Position numbers and translations under genes: made by a program | Part shown: positions 54,835 through 64,000 of the stretch, in pieces | How the letters are laid out: the number at the start of each line of letters is the position of its first letter | Numbering within the stretch: the first letter of the stretch is position 1 | NCBI RefSeq assembly: GCF_011044175.1 | Contig: NZ_CP049057.1 | Location: 2,867,501-2,931,500, forward strand | DNA: 64,000 bases | Source of the DNA: Rasiella rasia | Lineage (GTDB): Bacteria > Bacteroidota > Bacteroidia > Flavobacteriales > Flavobacteriaceae | Direction: 5' to 3' | Notes under the pieces: generated by a model | The model's database searches: none | Seen by the model: the letters and a program-made list of their open reading frames with translations, nothing else | Told to the model about the DNA's origin: nothing

Positions 54835-54870
54835 TAAAAAAAGGGAAGACGGCTGTCTTCCCTTTTTTAT
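54835..54870. terminator. Bidirectional terminator after the DUF6029 gene
   Basis: A perfect 8-bp stem GGGAAGAC/GTCTTCCC (54843-54862) with GGCT loop, an A-run before and six T after, between convergent genes. Confidence 0.9.
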
Positions 54871-54886
54871 TTAGGTAACATTTCGA

Positions 54887-55612
54887 TTATCTTATAATAA
54901 CCTTTGTTGTTTCTGAAGCTCCTTTGCTATTTGTAAGCACTGCTAAATAAGTTTGAGCTGCCAAATCTGCAACATTCACCTGGCTTACACCAGCTTCTAA
55001 TTGTGTTTGGTTTACAACTCTTCCTTGAATATCGTACAATGTAAATGTTAATGCTTCATTCGCATTTACCTCGATGTAATTGTTTACCATAGTTGAAGCA
55101 ATTGAGGCATTCACTACATTCTGTTCGTCTATGCTTAAGAAATCAGGATCATAAACATACGTAAGTGTAAGGTCATCTCCAATTTCATTACCATCACCAT
55201 CTACTTCAAGAAATCTAAATACATAGGTGATAATTTCAGTGCTGCCATTCGGGATGTGCTTGAAATGATCTCCGTCAGAAACTTGAGTCATTCCAGGCTC
55301 AATAACTACAACATCGTTAATTGGGTAGATTTGTCCAACGGTAACTCCAGTGTAACATAATCCGAAACATATTTCTAATTCGCTACCATCATCATTATTG
55401 GCGCTAACAAATTCAATTCTTACATTGATATTTTCGGATGCGTTTTCATTTGTTACATAGAATTCTAAATTAGGGTCTGGAGAAATAGAAGAACCAATAT
55501 TAACAGTTTGTCCGTCTACAAGCGGATCTCCATCATGTGTCGCTACAGTAAATTGTGCCGAAGCAGTGAATGCTACTAATAGCATCGATAAAAGTGATAG
55601 TTTTTTTAACAT
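54887..55612 (-). CDS. Secreted protein with type IX C-terminal sorting domain
   Basis: 241 residues from ATG 55612 with a clean signal peptide (MLKKLSLLSMLLVAFTASAQ); a longer frame to 55666 is unlikely. The middle is an acidic beta-sandwich with a Cys pair (EICFGLCY). The last 75 residues (YDIQGRVVNQTQLEAG...VNVADLAAQTYLAVL) are a type A sorting domain for the type IX secretion system, cleaved on export. The function of the mature protein is unknown. Confidence 0.82.
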   Translation of the reverse strand: MLKKLSLLSMLLVAFTASAQFTVATHDGDPLVDGQTVNIGSSISPDPNLEFYVTNENASENINVRIEFVSANNDDGSELEICFGLCYTGVTVGQIYPINDVVVIEPGMTQVSDGDHFKHIPNGSTEIITYVFRFLEVDGDGNEIGDDLTLTYVYDPDFLSIDEQNVVNASIASTMVNNYIEVNANEALTFTLYDIQGRVVNQTQLEAGVSQVNVADLAAQTYLAVLTNSKGASETTKVIIR

Positions 55613-55843
55613 AATAAATTGTTTTTTGATAGTAAATACGCTTGCAAGATATAAATAAGACAGCATTTTGGCAGCTTCACTACGGAAAAATTTAAAATGA
55701 AAATTTATTTTTTAAAGTTAAAACTAAGAAAAGCGTTCTAATTTGTTTAACAGCCTGTTATCCTACTGTTGAAGTAGGAAAACTAGAATTTTAAAGGGCC
55801 ATTTTTCTTGGTTGCTTTTCGCATAATTGTTATAAAAATCTCA

Positions 55844-55851
55844 TATATTTG
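55844..55851 (+). promoter_or_regulatory. -7 promoter box for the sorted Omp28 gene
   Basis: TATATTTG matches TAnnTTTG, 37 bases upstream of the start at 55889. Confidence 0.4.
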
Positions 55852-55888
55852 GGAAACTTAACAAAAAATTAACCCAAAATAAATTAAC

Positions 55889-57589
55889 ATGGTAAAGAAA
55901 TTACTCCTTACTTCAGTATTCTCTTTCTTGGCTTTTGGAACTTTTGCACAAACAATCGTTAGTACTACGCCAGAAGACAAAAAAGTTGTTTTAGAAGAAT
56001 TCACAGGTATTAACTGTGTGTTTTGTCCAGATGGGCACCAAATTGCACAAGGAATTGCAACTGCCAATCCTGGTAATGTGTTCCTTATAAATATTCATAC
56101 AGGTGGTTTTGCTACTCCGGGAGCAGGTCAGCCAGACTTTAGAAGTCCATTTGGTCCAGCTATTGCTAGTCAGAGTGGTTTAGTTGGTTATCCTGCAGGA
56201 ACTGTAAATAGACATATATTTCCAGGTCAGTCGCAAAGTGGTAATCCAAATGATACGGCAATGAGTCGTGGTCAATGGAGCGCTGCTTCAAATACAATTT
56301 TAGGTCAGGCATCGTATGTAAACATGGCTGTGGAAGCAGAAATTGATGTTACGTCACGCGAAGTAACCGTTCATGTAGAGGCTTATTATACCGGTAATAG
56401 TCCGGAAGCTACAAATAAGTTGAACGTAGCATTACTTCAAAATAATACCTTAGGGCCACAAACCGGAGGTAATATGGGTAACAATTATGTGCATCAGCAT
56501 CGTCTTGTTCACTTAATTACTGGACAATGGGGGTTAGACGTTACTACTACGTCTGCAACAGATTTTGTAGACGAAACATTAACGTATACAATACCTGCAA
56601 ACTATAATGGAGTGCCAGCTGTGTTAGAAGATATGGAATTGGTTGTGTTTATGACCGAAACTACCCAGGAACTTATCAGTGGAAACGGAGCAATGCCAAC
56701 CTTCGTAAACTTACCAAATGACAATGATGCTCAGATAGTATCAGATGCAGAGTTTGATGATCAATGCGGTATTGCCTTTAGTCCAACTGTTACTATTCAA
56801 AACAGAGGGAATAACCCGTTAACGTCACTTGCTATAACGTATGATGTGAATGGTGGTACTTCAGAAACGTACAATTGGACAGGAAATTTAGGTCCTTTCG
56901 AATCTGAAGACGTAGTATTAGATCCTATCGCATATACAATTCAGTCAACTAACACTGTAAACATCTCGATTCCTAATGACGATGATAACACTAACAACTC
57001 TGCTACCAATACATTCGGAGAGATTACAGATATAAATAGTTCTGCATTAGAGCTTCGTATGAATTTAGACGAAAATGGAAGTGAAGTGACATGGGCAATT
57101 ATTGATTCTAACTTAGATGTTGTTGAGAGTGGTGGTCCTTATGCTGCAAATGAGCAAGTAGATATTGAGTTTGGTATTCCAGACGCAGACTGTTTCAGAT
57201 TTATCTTAACAGATGCTGGAGGAGACGGTGAGTATTTTGTTAGGTTACGTGATGCCAACGGAGATATTATTGTTCAAAATATTGGTGTTAATCATTTTGG
57301 TGACACTTTAGAAGGTACCTTTAGACTAGACGGAGTATTATCTATAGGTGATGCTGCATCGAACGCTATCGCTGTTTACCCTAACCCTGCATCACAAGTA
57401 TTAAATGTGAGAAATGCAGCAAATGGATCTGTAGAAATTTTCGATATTCTTGGAAAGAGACTTATTCAAATGGATAATATTTCAACAGAACAGCAAATTA
57501 ACGTAGCTAGCCTTCAGGCAGGTACATACCTTATTAAAATTACGAATGGCGCAAGCGTACAAACCGAGAAGTTTGTAATTGCGCGTTAA
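55889..57589 (+). CDS. Omp28-type thioredoxin-like protein with type IX sorting domain
   Basis: 566 residues. Signal peptide (ends TFAQ), then a thioredoxin-like domain with EEFTGINCVFCPDGHQIA (CxxC), the Omp28 domain, a region with CARDB-like patterns (TVTIQNRGNNPLTSL), and a C-terminal type A sorting domain (VYPNPASQVLNV...YLIKITN). Unlike the two lipid-anchored paralogues, this one is sent through the type IX system and is probably released or attached to surface glycan. Confidence 0.85.
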   Translation: MVKKLLLTSVFSFLAFGTFAQTIVSTTPEDKKVVLEEFTGINCVFCPDGHQIAQGIATANPGNVFLINIHTGGFATPGAGQPDFRSPFGPAIASQSGLVGYPAGTVNRHIFPGQSQSGNPNDTAMSRGQWSAASNTILGQASYVNMAVEAEIDVTSREVTVHVEAYYTGNSPEATNKLNVALLQNNTLGPQTGGNMGNNYVHQHRLVHLITGQWGLDVTTTSATDFVDETLTYTIPANYNGVPAVLEDMELVVFMTETTQELISGNGAMPTFVNLPNDNDAQIVSDAEFDDQCGIAFSPTVTIQNRGNNPLTSLAITYDVNGGTSETYNWTGNLGPFESEDVVLDPIAYTIQSTNTVNISIPNDDDNTNNSATNTFGEITDINSSALELRMNLDENGSEVTWAIIDSNLDVVESGGPYAANEQVDIEFGIPDADCFRFILTDAGGDGEYFVRLRDANGDIIVQNIGVNHFGDTLEGTFRLDGVLSIGDAASNAIAVYPNPASQVLNVRNAANGSVEIFDILGKRLIQMDNISTEQQINVASLQAGTYLIKITNGASVQTEKFVIAR

Positions 57590-57610
57590 TTAGTATATTG
57601 TTTAATGTTG

Positions 57611-57645
57611 TAAAGAGGCTTCTAGAAATAGAAGCCTCTTTTTTA
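57611..57645 (+). terminator. Terminator of the sorted Omp28 gene
   Basis: A perfect 12-bp stem (AAGAGGCTTCTA/TAGAAGCCTCTT, 57613-57640) with a GAAA tetraloop and a following T-run. It may also serve the convergent rsmG. Confidence 0.92.
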
Positions 57646-57686
57646 TGTGCTAACTTTCTTACGTAGCGTCGAAACCTGTCTTAATA

Positions 57687-58316
57687 CTAGCCTTTGTATT
57701 TTAATGGTAGGTGTACAACACTCTTTGTTTCAAAAAAATCTTCTTCAAAATAGTTGGTAAGAGAGTAAATTGTTGCCTTAGGAAATTGTGCTAGTTCTTC
57801 TGTAAGATCTCCTCCCTTTAAATAGAGAATACCATTCTTCAATTCATGCTTGCTATTTTTGGCAACCCTTCCTTTAATCCAACGAACAAAGGTTTCCATC
57901 TGCGCTACAGCTCTGCTTACAATAAAATCGTACGAGTCATTTATTGTTTCGGCACGTGCATTAGTGATTTTAATATTTTCTAGTTGTAATCCTTCGGAAA
58001 CTTCCTGAACTACCTTAATTTTCTTTCCAATACTATCTACTAGATGAAACTGAACCTCTGGAAACAAAATCGCCAATGGAATACCCGGAAAACCACCTCC
58101 TGTGCCAACGTCCAGTATTTTAGAGTTGGGTAAAAATGATTGCACTTTGGCAATACCTAAGGAGTGAAGTACATGTCTAAGATAGAGTTCGTCTATATCT
58201 TTACGAGAAACAACATTTATCTTGAGATTCCAATCTTTGTAAAGCGTCTCTAACTGTTCAAATTGAACTTTTTGATGTTCAGAAAGTTGCGGAAAGTAGC
58301 GATGTATTAATTCCAT
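57687..58316 (-). CDS. rsmG: RsmG (GidB), 16S rRNA m7G527 methyltransferase
   Basis: 209 residues. The SAM-binding motif is ILDVGTGGGFPGIPLAILFP; LNVVSRKD-like INVVSRKDIDELYLRHVLHSL and the RAVAQMETFVRW segments are typical. It methylates G527 of 16S rRNA. A TATTTTTG box lies 17 bases upstream. Confidence 0.95.
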   Translation of the reverse strand: MELIHRYFPQLSEHQKVQFEQLETLYKDWNLKINVVSRKDIDELYLRHVLHSLGIAKVQSFLPNSKILDVGTGGGFPGIPLAILFPEVQFHLVDSIGKKIKVVQEVSEGLQLENIKITNARAETINDSYDFIVSRAVAQMETFVRWIKGRVAKNSKHELKNGILYLKGGDLTEELAQFPKATIYSLTNYFEEDFFETKSVVHLPLKYKG

Positions 58317-58332
58317 AGAAAGTTGTGAACTG

Positions 58333-58340
58333 CAAAAATA
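58333..58340 (-). promoter_or_regulatory. -7 promoter box for rsmG
   Basis: The minus strand reads TATTTTTG (TAnnTTTG), 16 bases before the rsmG start. Confidence 0.4.
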
Positions 58341-58445
58341 GAACTTCTTTCATAACTTTTTAATTGGCATTTCTTCTTTTTAGTTTACAATGCGTATTTT
58401 TACACCCTAATTTTTAGATGCATTTCTGAAAGTAAAGTAAAAACT

Positions 58446-59546
58446 GTGAATACTCCTCAAATTAAGTTTTCTCGTATCGATTCTGCCAAGTTTTTCCGCA
58501 CGCTAAACAAACGTGTAAATAGCTATTTCAAGGAAAATGAAATAGCTAGAACAGGAAACTGGAAATTGCACCTAAAAACCATCGTGATGTTTTCGATGTA
58601 CCTTTCTCCGTACTTTTTGCTACTCACACTAAATTTACCAACTTGGGCGCAGATTTTGCTCACTATTGTGATGGGTGTTGGTATGGCAGGAGTAGGTATG
58701 AATGTTATGCACGATGCCAATCATGGTTCGTATTCTTCGAAGAAATGGATTAATAAAGTGTTGGGAAGTAGTATTTATATTTTAGCCGGTAATGTGTATA
58801 ATTGGCAAGTACAGCACAATGTGTTACACCATACCTATACAAATATTCATGGGCACGATGAAGATTTAGACGCAGGACGTGTGATTCGATTTTCTAAACA
58901 TAGCAAGTGGTACCGCTTCCATAAGTTTCAACATTATTATAGCATCTTCTTATACGGCTTACTTACCTTTAACTGGATGCTAACAGCAGATTTTAAACAA
59001 ACTAAACGATATTTGAAGAAGAAACTGGCGTACGGTAAAATGCCAAAACCAGCACTGCAATGGACAACCCTTTTTATCACGAAAGCAATTTATGTAACCG
59101 TGTGGATCGTTCTTCCAATCCTGTTTTTTGAAATTGCATGGTGGAAAATTTTAATAGGCTTTTTCTTAATGCACTACATTGCAGGTCTTATCTTAAGCGT
59201 AGTGTTTCAATTAGCACATGTTGTGGGAGATACGCAAATGCCGCTTCCGGATACTACAGGCACCATGAAGAATACTTGGGCAATACACCAATTGTTTACC
59301 ACAGTAAATTTTAGCACCAAAAATAGATTGATGAACTGGTTTACTGGCGGACTTAATCATCAGGTAGAGCATCATATTTTTCCAAATATAAGCCATGTTC
59401 ATTACACTAAAATTTCAGAAATAGTTAGAAAGACAGCGCAAGAATTTAATTTGCCGTACCACGAATATAAATCTACCCGAGGCGCTATTATAGCACATTT
59501 TAAACACTTAAAAGAAATGGGTGTAAACCCTGCAATCTCTGCGTAA
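58446..59546 (+). CDS. Membrane fatty acid (acyl) desaturase
   Basis: 366 residues; start GTG 58446. The three histidine boxes of membrane desaturases are present: HDANH (89-93), HNVLHH (124-129) and HQVEHH (305-310), the last with the Gln typical of front-end and related desaturases. There is no fused cytochrome b5 domain. Four hydrophobic helices place it in the inner membrane. It introduces double bonds into acyl lipids; position on the chain is unclear. An aminotransferase gene follows 5 bases later. Confidence 0.92.
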   Translation: MNTPQIKFSRIDSAKFFRTLNKRVNSYFKENEIARTGNWKLHLKTIVMFSMYLSPYFLLLTLNLPTWAQILLTIVMGVGMAGVGMNVMHDANHGSYSSKKWINKVLGSSIYILAGNVYNWQVQHNVLHHTYTNIHGHDEDLDAGRVIRFSKHSKWYRFHKFQHYYSIFLYGLLTFNWMLTADFKQTKRYLKKKLAYGKMPKPALQWTTLFITKAIYVTVWIVLPILFFEIAWWKILIGFFLMHYIAGLILSVVFQLAHVVGDTQMPLPDTTGTMKNTWAIHQLFTTVNFSTKNRLMNWFTGGLNHQVEHHIFPNISHVHYTKISEIVRKTAQEFNLPYHEYKSTRGAIIAHFKHLKEMGVNPAISA

Positions 59547-59551
59547 CAATT

Positions 59552-60739
59552 ATGAATAAACAACTTTCTGAACGTGTAAACAATATGGCGACCTCGGCAA
59601 CATTAGCCATGGCTGCCAAGGCAAGAGAGCTGCGAACAGCTGGAAAAGATATTATTGGACTTAGTTTAGGAGAACCAGATTTTACGGTTCCTGAGTTTGT
59701 AAAAGAGGCTGCAATTCAGGCCATTGAAGAGAACTACCATAGCTATACTCCTGTAGATGGCTATGCTGAACTTAAGCAAGCTATTATCCATAAATTTAAA
59801 CGCGATAACGGACTTTCATACGAACCTTCTCAAATTGTAGTGTCTACTGGAGCAAAACAGAGTTTGGCTAACCTTGCACAAGTACTTTTAGATGAAGGTG
59901 ATGAAGTATTGCTTCCTGCTCCGTACTGGGTGAGTTATTCGGATATTAGTAAAGTGGCTGGGGGTGTTCCTGTGGAAATTAAAACCACTATAGATAATGA
60001 TTTTAAAGTGACTCCAGAAGAACTTGAAGCTGCTATTACTCCTAAAACAAAGATGATAATTTACAGCTCACCGTGTAATCCAAGCGGATCTGTGTACAGT
60101 AAGCAAGAGTTACGTGCTTTGGCAGATGTATTGGTTAAATACCCGAAAATTATTGTTGTTAGTGACGAGATTTATGAACACATAAATTTTACTGGGGAGC
60201 ACGCGTCAATGGCACAATTTAGTGATATGTTTGATCGTACCGTTACCGTTAATGGTGTGTCAAAAGCATTTTCTATGACGGGCTGGCGAATTGGCTATAT
60301 GGGTGGTCCGGAGTATATTGCTCGGGCGTGTAATAAAATGCAGGGGCAAGTCACCAGTGGTGCTAATTGTATCGCACAACGGGCAACTATTACCGCTCTA
60401 GAAGCTTCGCCGATCAAAATTCAATATATGGTCGATGCTTTTAAGGAGCGTCGTTCTTTAATTTTAGGATTGTTAGCAGAAATTCATGGAATAAAAACCA
60501 ACGAACCTGAAGGTGCATTTTATGTTTTTCCTGATATTTCTTATTACTTCGGAAAGACCCTGCGCGGGACACTTATAGAGAATGCTTCAGATTTTTCATT
60601 GTTTCTTTTAGAGGAAGCAAATGTTGCCACCGTAACAGGAGAAGCCTTCGGGAATCCTGATTGTATTAGGATAAGTTACGCAGCTTCAGAAGAAGACATT
60701 AAAGAAGCGATGAAGCGCATTAAAGAAGCCTTGTCTTAA
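59552..60739 (+). CDS. PLP-dependent class I aminotransferase (aspartate type)
   Basis: 395 residues. The PLP lysine is K238 ([15 protein letters not shown]), with Asp205 and Tyr208 (SDEIYEH) and the NPSG motif (CNPSGS at 175-180). Closest to the Ib aspartate/prephenate aminotransferases that start MSxRxxxMxxSATL. It probably makes aspartate or aromatic amino acids. It is in line with the desaturase and purT, only 5 and 10 bases away. Confidence 0.92.
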   Translation: MNKQLSERVNNMATSATLAMAAKARELRTAGKDIIGLSLGEPDFTVPEFVKEAAIQAIEENYHSYTPVDGYAELKQAIIHKFKRDNGLSYEPSQIVVSTGAKQSLANLAQVLLDEGDEVLLPAPYWVSYSDISKVAGGVPVEIKTTIDNDFKVTPEELEAAITPKTKMIIYSSPCNPSGSVYSKQELRALADVLVKYPKIIVVSDEIYEHINFTGEHASMAQFSDMFDRTVTVNGVSKAFSMTGWRIGYMGGPEYIARACNKMQGQVTSGANCIAQRATITALEASPIKIQYMVDAFKERRSLILGLLAEIHGIKTNEPEGAFYVFPDISYYFGKTLRGTLIENASDFSLFLLEEANVATVTGEAFGNPDCIRISYAASEEDIKEAMKRIKEALS

Positions 60740-60749
60740 TATCTTACCT

Positions 60750-61913
60750 ATGTCAAAAATTTTACTTTTAGGCGCTGGCGAACTTGGTAAAGAGTTTGTT
60801 ATAGCGGCGCAACGTCTTGGGCAATATGTTATCGCTGTAGATAGCTACCCAAATGCTCCCGCAATGCAAGTAGCCCACGAGTTTGAAGTAATTAACATGC
60901 TAGATGGCGAGGCGCTAGACGCCTTGATTGAAAAGCATACACCAGATTATATTGTTCCCGAAATAGAGGCTATTCGTACAGAACGCCTATATGAATACGA
61001 AAAACAAGGGTATCACGTTATTCCCTCTGCAAAAGCTGCCAATTATACAATGAATAGAAAGGCTATTCGCGATTTGGCTGCTAAAGATTTAAATTTAAAA
61101 ACAGCTGCGTATAGGTATGCGACATCGGCAGCATCACTTAAAAAAGCGGTTGCCGAAATAGGAATGCCTTGTGTTGTAAAACCACTCATGTCATCTAGTG
61201 GAAAAGGTCAAAGTACCATCAAGACCGCTGCAGATATAGAGAAAGCTTGGGACTACTCTCAAGAAGGTTCTAGAGGTGATGTGGCTGAAGTGATTGTAGA
61301 ATCGTTTATTAATTTCAATTATGAAATTACCTTGCTCACTGTTACCCAGCAAAACGGAAACACATTGTTTTGTCCGCCAATTGGTCATAGACAAGAACGA
61401 GGTGATTACCAAGAAAGCTGGCAGCCGGCAGCGATGAGTGCAGCCCATTTACAAACTGCGCAAGATATGGCCGCTAAAGTTACGGCTGCATTAACTGGCG
61501 CTGGAATTTGGGGTGTAGAGTTTTTTGTAGGCGATGATGGGGTTTATTTTTCCGAACTTTCTCCAAGACCTCACGATACAGGTATGGTGACTCTCGCAAA
61601 TACGCAAAATTTTAATGAGTTCGAATTGCATTTAAGGGCGGTGCTCGGTCTTCCCATTTCTGAAATTACCTTAGAGCGAATAGGTGCGAGTGCAGTTATT
61701 CTAGCAAAAGGAAACTCTGAAAATCCAACATTTACTAATATCGAAACGGTTGCAGCAGCTACCAAGAGTGATTTCAGGTTGTTCGGAAAGCCTACCTCTA
61801 GGCCGTATCGAAGAATGGGGGTTGTTGTTACCTACGATTCTTTAGATTGTTCTATTTCCGAAGTAACACAAAGAGCTAAAGAGTTGGCTGCTCAAGTTGA
61901 AGTAAAGCTGTAG
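60750..61913 (+). CDS. purT: PurT, formate-dependent GAR transformylase
   Basis: 387 residues of the ATP-grasp superfamily. It converts GAR to FGAR using formate and ATP in purine synthesis. Signatures are [57 protein letters not shown] and the [13 protein letters not shown] end. It closes the plus-strand desaturase-aminotransferase-purT run. Confidence 0.96.
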   Translation: MSKILLLGAGELGKEFVIAAQRLGQYVIAVDSYPNAPAMQVAHEFEVINMLDGEALDALIEKHTPDYIVPEIEAIRTERLYEYEKQGYHVIPSAKAANYTMNRKAIRDLAAKDLNLKTAAYRYATSAASLKKAVAEIGMPCVVKPLMSSSGKGQSTIKTAADIEKAWDYSQEGSRGDVAEVIVESFINFNYEITLLTVTQQNGNTLFCPPIGHRQERGDYQESWQPAAMSAAHLQTAQDMAAKVTAALTGAGIWGVEFFVGDDGVYFSELSPRPHDTGMVTLANTQNFNEFELHLRAVLGLPISEITLERIGASAVILAKGNSENPTFTNIETVAAATKSDFRLFGKPTSRPYRRMGVVVTYDSLDCSISEVTQRAKELAAQVEVKL

Positions 61914-61952
61914 TTTTAAAATGCTGAACTTTAGCTAACCTCAAATTACATG

Positions 61953-63350
61953 TTATAGTCTATCCTGTTCTGAGGTGACCACTGTATCATTAAAGATCAT
62001 TTCATTTTCTTCAACAAACCGCTCCAACACTGTAAAGAAGGTTATAATATCTTCTATGCTATTTCCAGCGTTTATTGTTACTAATCGTACAAACTCATTT
62101 TCTCTAAAAGTTCCATAGCCAACCATAAGTTCGGCATGTTCATAGAGTGCGGTACAAAGTTCTTGCGGCGCAATATTTTTATAATTGAAACATACTGAAA
62201 TAGAATTTTCTATGCTGTAATTGGTGTAGTCGGGGTGTTGCTCTACATACGCTCGGGCCGCGTCTGCTAGCTCAAATTGCGTATGTACCAAGGCTGCCAA
62301 TCCGTTGGTTCCAACAGATTTCCAAAGTGTCCAAAATTTTAAAGCATCGTTTCTTCTTCCGCACTGTAAAGAGGTCTTACCTAAATTATAATCGTCATCA
62401 TTAGTTTGGTACAGATAGGCAGCATCATTACTAAATGAATTGTGCAAATACTGTTTGTGTCTTGTTACAATGATAGAGCAGGTGAGTGGTGTGCCCATCA
62501 TTTTATGGGCGTTAACACTAAAAGAATCTGTACGCGCTAAGCCATTAACCAGATGTTGGTATTGGTCGCTAAAAATAACACTTCCGCAGTAAGCTCCGTC
62601 TACATGTAGCCATAGTCCGTAATTTTGGCAAATTTCAGAGAGGGGCTCGATAGGGTCAAATGCTCCTAGCACAGTTGTTCCTGCCGTTGCATTCACAAAA
62701 AATGGATGCAATCCGTTCTCAAGATCTTTTTCAATACGTTGTACTAAAACGTGCGGATTCATTTTTCCAAATTCATCTGTTTCAATATAGCGTACTTGTT
62801 CACGTCCCACCCCCATTAAAGCTGCATTTTTAGGGATGGAGTAATGCGATTCTTTTGAAGTGTAGAGTGTTAGTTTTTGGGTTATACCTTCGTTTTTAAT
62901 AGTGTCTTTAAATGCATCACGAGCCATAACCATTGCCATAAAATTGCTCATAGAGCCGCCAGGGGCAAATGTTCCGTCACTAGTCTCTGGATATCCAATG
63001 CGTGTGCAAATTTGTTTTAGGATTTCCTTTTCAATTCCAACCTGTGGTCCAGCAACTTTATAGGTGTACATGCTATTGTTGAGTAGCACCGCTAGTAAAT
63101 CGCCTAATGTAGCTTTTGGGTTCCTGCCTCCAAACAACTGATTGAAAAACAGTCTAGTGGATGTTCTAGGGGTGTTTAAAACGAGTTTTTCTAACGTTTC
63201 TTCAAAATCTGTGGCAGGGTTGTTTGATAGCGACAGGTCGAGCTGCTTAAACAGTTCTTCTGCAGGCAACGGTTGTGCCACAGGGTTGTTTTTTTCGGCT
63301 TCAAAAAGTTTGTTGGCGAGTTTGTTAAATAACGCTAGTTCGTGCTGCAT
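61953..63350 (-). CDS. PLP-dependent group II decarboxylase
   Basis: 465 residues. The PLP lysine is in VNAHKMMGTP; TAGTTVLGAFDPI and HVDGAYCGSV place the cofactor, and FAPGGSMSNFMAM is typical of the glutamate / aromatic amino acid / 2,4-diaminobutyrate decarboxylase family. The substrate cannot be fixed from motifs. It is convergent with purT. Confidence 0.9.
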   Translation of the reverse strand: MQHELALFNKLANKLFEAEKNNPVAQPLPAEELFKQLDLSLSNNPATDFEETLEKLVLNTPRTSTRLFFNQLFGGRNPKATLGDLLAVLLNNSMYTYKVAGPQVGIEKEILKQICTRIGYPETSDGTFAPGGSMSNFMAMVMARDAFKDTIKNEGITQKLTLYTSKESHYSIPKNAALMGVGREQVRYIETDEFGKMNPHVLVQRIEKDLENGLHPFFVNATAGTTVLGAFDPIEPLSEICQNYGLWLHVDGAYCGSVIFSDQYQHLVNGLARTDSFSVNAHKMMGTPLTCSIIVTRHKQYLHNSFSNDAAYLYQTNDDDYNLGKTSLQCGRRNDALKFWTLWKSVGTNGLAALVHTQFELADAARAYVEQHPDYTNYSIENSISVCFNYKNIAPQELCTALYEHAELMVGYGTFRENEFVRLVTINAGNSIEDIITFFTVLERFVEENEMIFNDTVVTSEQDRL

Positions 63351-63407
63351 GGGATATTGTTATATGCGTAAGTAGAAAATGAGGTCTGTAGCTTACAAAA
63401 GAAATGC

Positions 63408-64000
63408 TTAATAGTTGGTGATTCTGGTAGAGCTACCTTGTCCTTGACCAATTACACGGTCATAACGTTCTCCTGGCCCTCGATAGTACACAAGTACGGT
63501 GTAGTTGTTTTCTGTTTCCCAAAATTCACCGCCTACGACGTTTTCGTCTATGCTACCATCTCTATCTACTAAAACATATTTATAGTTGTAAAATCCTTGT
63601 TTAAACAAGCGAGAATTTTGATAGCTGTCTGTGGTTTCGTTATAACGCATGTAAGTAGTGCCGTCTATGGTGTAATTATTAAAGTTTCCGTAGATATGAA
63701 GCTCTTTATCACCAAGGGGTTCGTAATAGAGTAGGTTGGTGTGTACAAAAACATACTCTGCTTCAATGGCTTGATTTTGAGCATCAATATTTCTCACCAC
63801 AAAGTCACCATTAATATCTGGATTATAGGTATACGGGCGGTCGCTCCTATCAATGTCTGAAAAAAGATAATGCTCATATAGGTCGTTCAGTTCAACACGT
63901 CTTATAGTGTTGTTAGAACCTCGAATTTCTTTGTTGTCGAAGTTTAAAAATTCATTCCCGCCAGAAAAGGCTGCTTCTTTATCGTATCTATAAATCAGCT
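63408..64000 (-). CDS. Type IX secretion system plug protein (DUF5103), 3' part
   Basis: The gene runs off the right edge; 196 in-frame codons plus the stop are visible. The C-terminal strands (ELHIYGNFNNYTIDGTTYMRYNE, QGFYNYKYVLVDRDG, EFWETENNYTVLVYYRGPGERYDR) are those of DUF5103, the plug that closes the SprA translocon. The N-terminus and start lie outside the window. Confidence 0.88.
   Translation of the reverse strand, partial: LIYRYDKEAAFSGGNEFLNFDNKEIRGSNNTIRRVELNDLYEHYLFSDIDRSDRPYTYNPDINGDFVVRNIDAQNQAIEAEYVFVHTNLLYYEPLGDKELHIYGNFNNYTIDGTTYMRYNETTDSYQNSRLFKQGFYNYKYVLVDRDGSIDENVVGGEFWETENNYTVLVYYRGPGERYDRVIGQGQGSSTRITNY

Overview
The window is a chromosomal segment of a bacterium from the phylum Bacteroidota, almost certainly a marine-type member of the Flavobacteriaceae. 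The reasons are the Bacteroidota order of the cell-wall and division cluster, a short primary sigma factor of about 287 residues, many promoter-like TAnnTTTG boxes, type IX secretion components (PorT/SprT, the plug protein) with C-terminally sorted substrates, TamL, and an AccD without zinc-ribbon cysteines. DNA is moderately AT-rich. No rRNA, insertion sequence, prophage or CRISPR array was seen.

Positions 1-14.5 kb hold the division and cell-wall (dcw) cluster, all on the plus strand: the end of rsmH, then ftsL, ftsI, murE, mraY, murD, ftsW, murG, murC, ftsQ, ftsA and ftsZ. Genes touch or overlap, several use GTG or TTG starts, and murG has no canonical start codon upstream of its glycine-rich loop. 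MurF and Ddl are not in the cluster. A yqeY gene and a tRNA-Arg follow, closed by a very long hairpin.

Positions 15-28.5 kb are the most accessory-looking part. They carry a tiny membrane protein, an AraC-type regulator, a conserved unknown protein, an MtfA-like zinc peptidase and a 1188-residue protein with an N-terminal SIR2-like domain, a region like a degenerate NTPase, and a long helical C-terminal part. This last gene is the best candidate for an unusual system, a single-gene anti-phage defence protein. On the minus strand follow a BLUF blue-light sensor - rpe - ypdA-like run, the primary sigma factor, an ECF sigma factor with a lipoprotein and a putative membrane partner, and a PAP2 phosphatase.

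Positions 28.5-49.5 kb are mostly housekeeping and envelope genes: an adhesin-like S74 protein, pnp and rpsO (pnp has a strongly structured leader), an OmpA-like protein, two lipoproteins, accD, fbaA, tamL, a TrmH-type methyltransferase, porT, ubiE/menG, trkA-trkH, a DUF3667 protein, apaG, a DUF6695-like protein and an NRDE/TANGO2 protein.

Positions 49.7-64 kb hold pruA, a cluster of exported thioredoxin-fold and Omp28-like proteins with type IX sorting signals, rsmG, a fatty-acid desaturase, an aminotransferase, purT, a PLP-dependent decarboxylase, and the 3' part of the type IX secretion plug gene running off the window end. Strong hairpin terminators separate most transcription units. Most functions are inferred from motifs read by eye; no database search was run.
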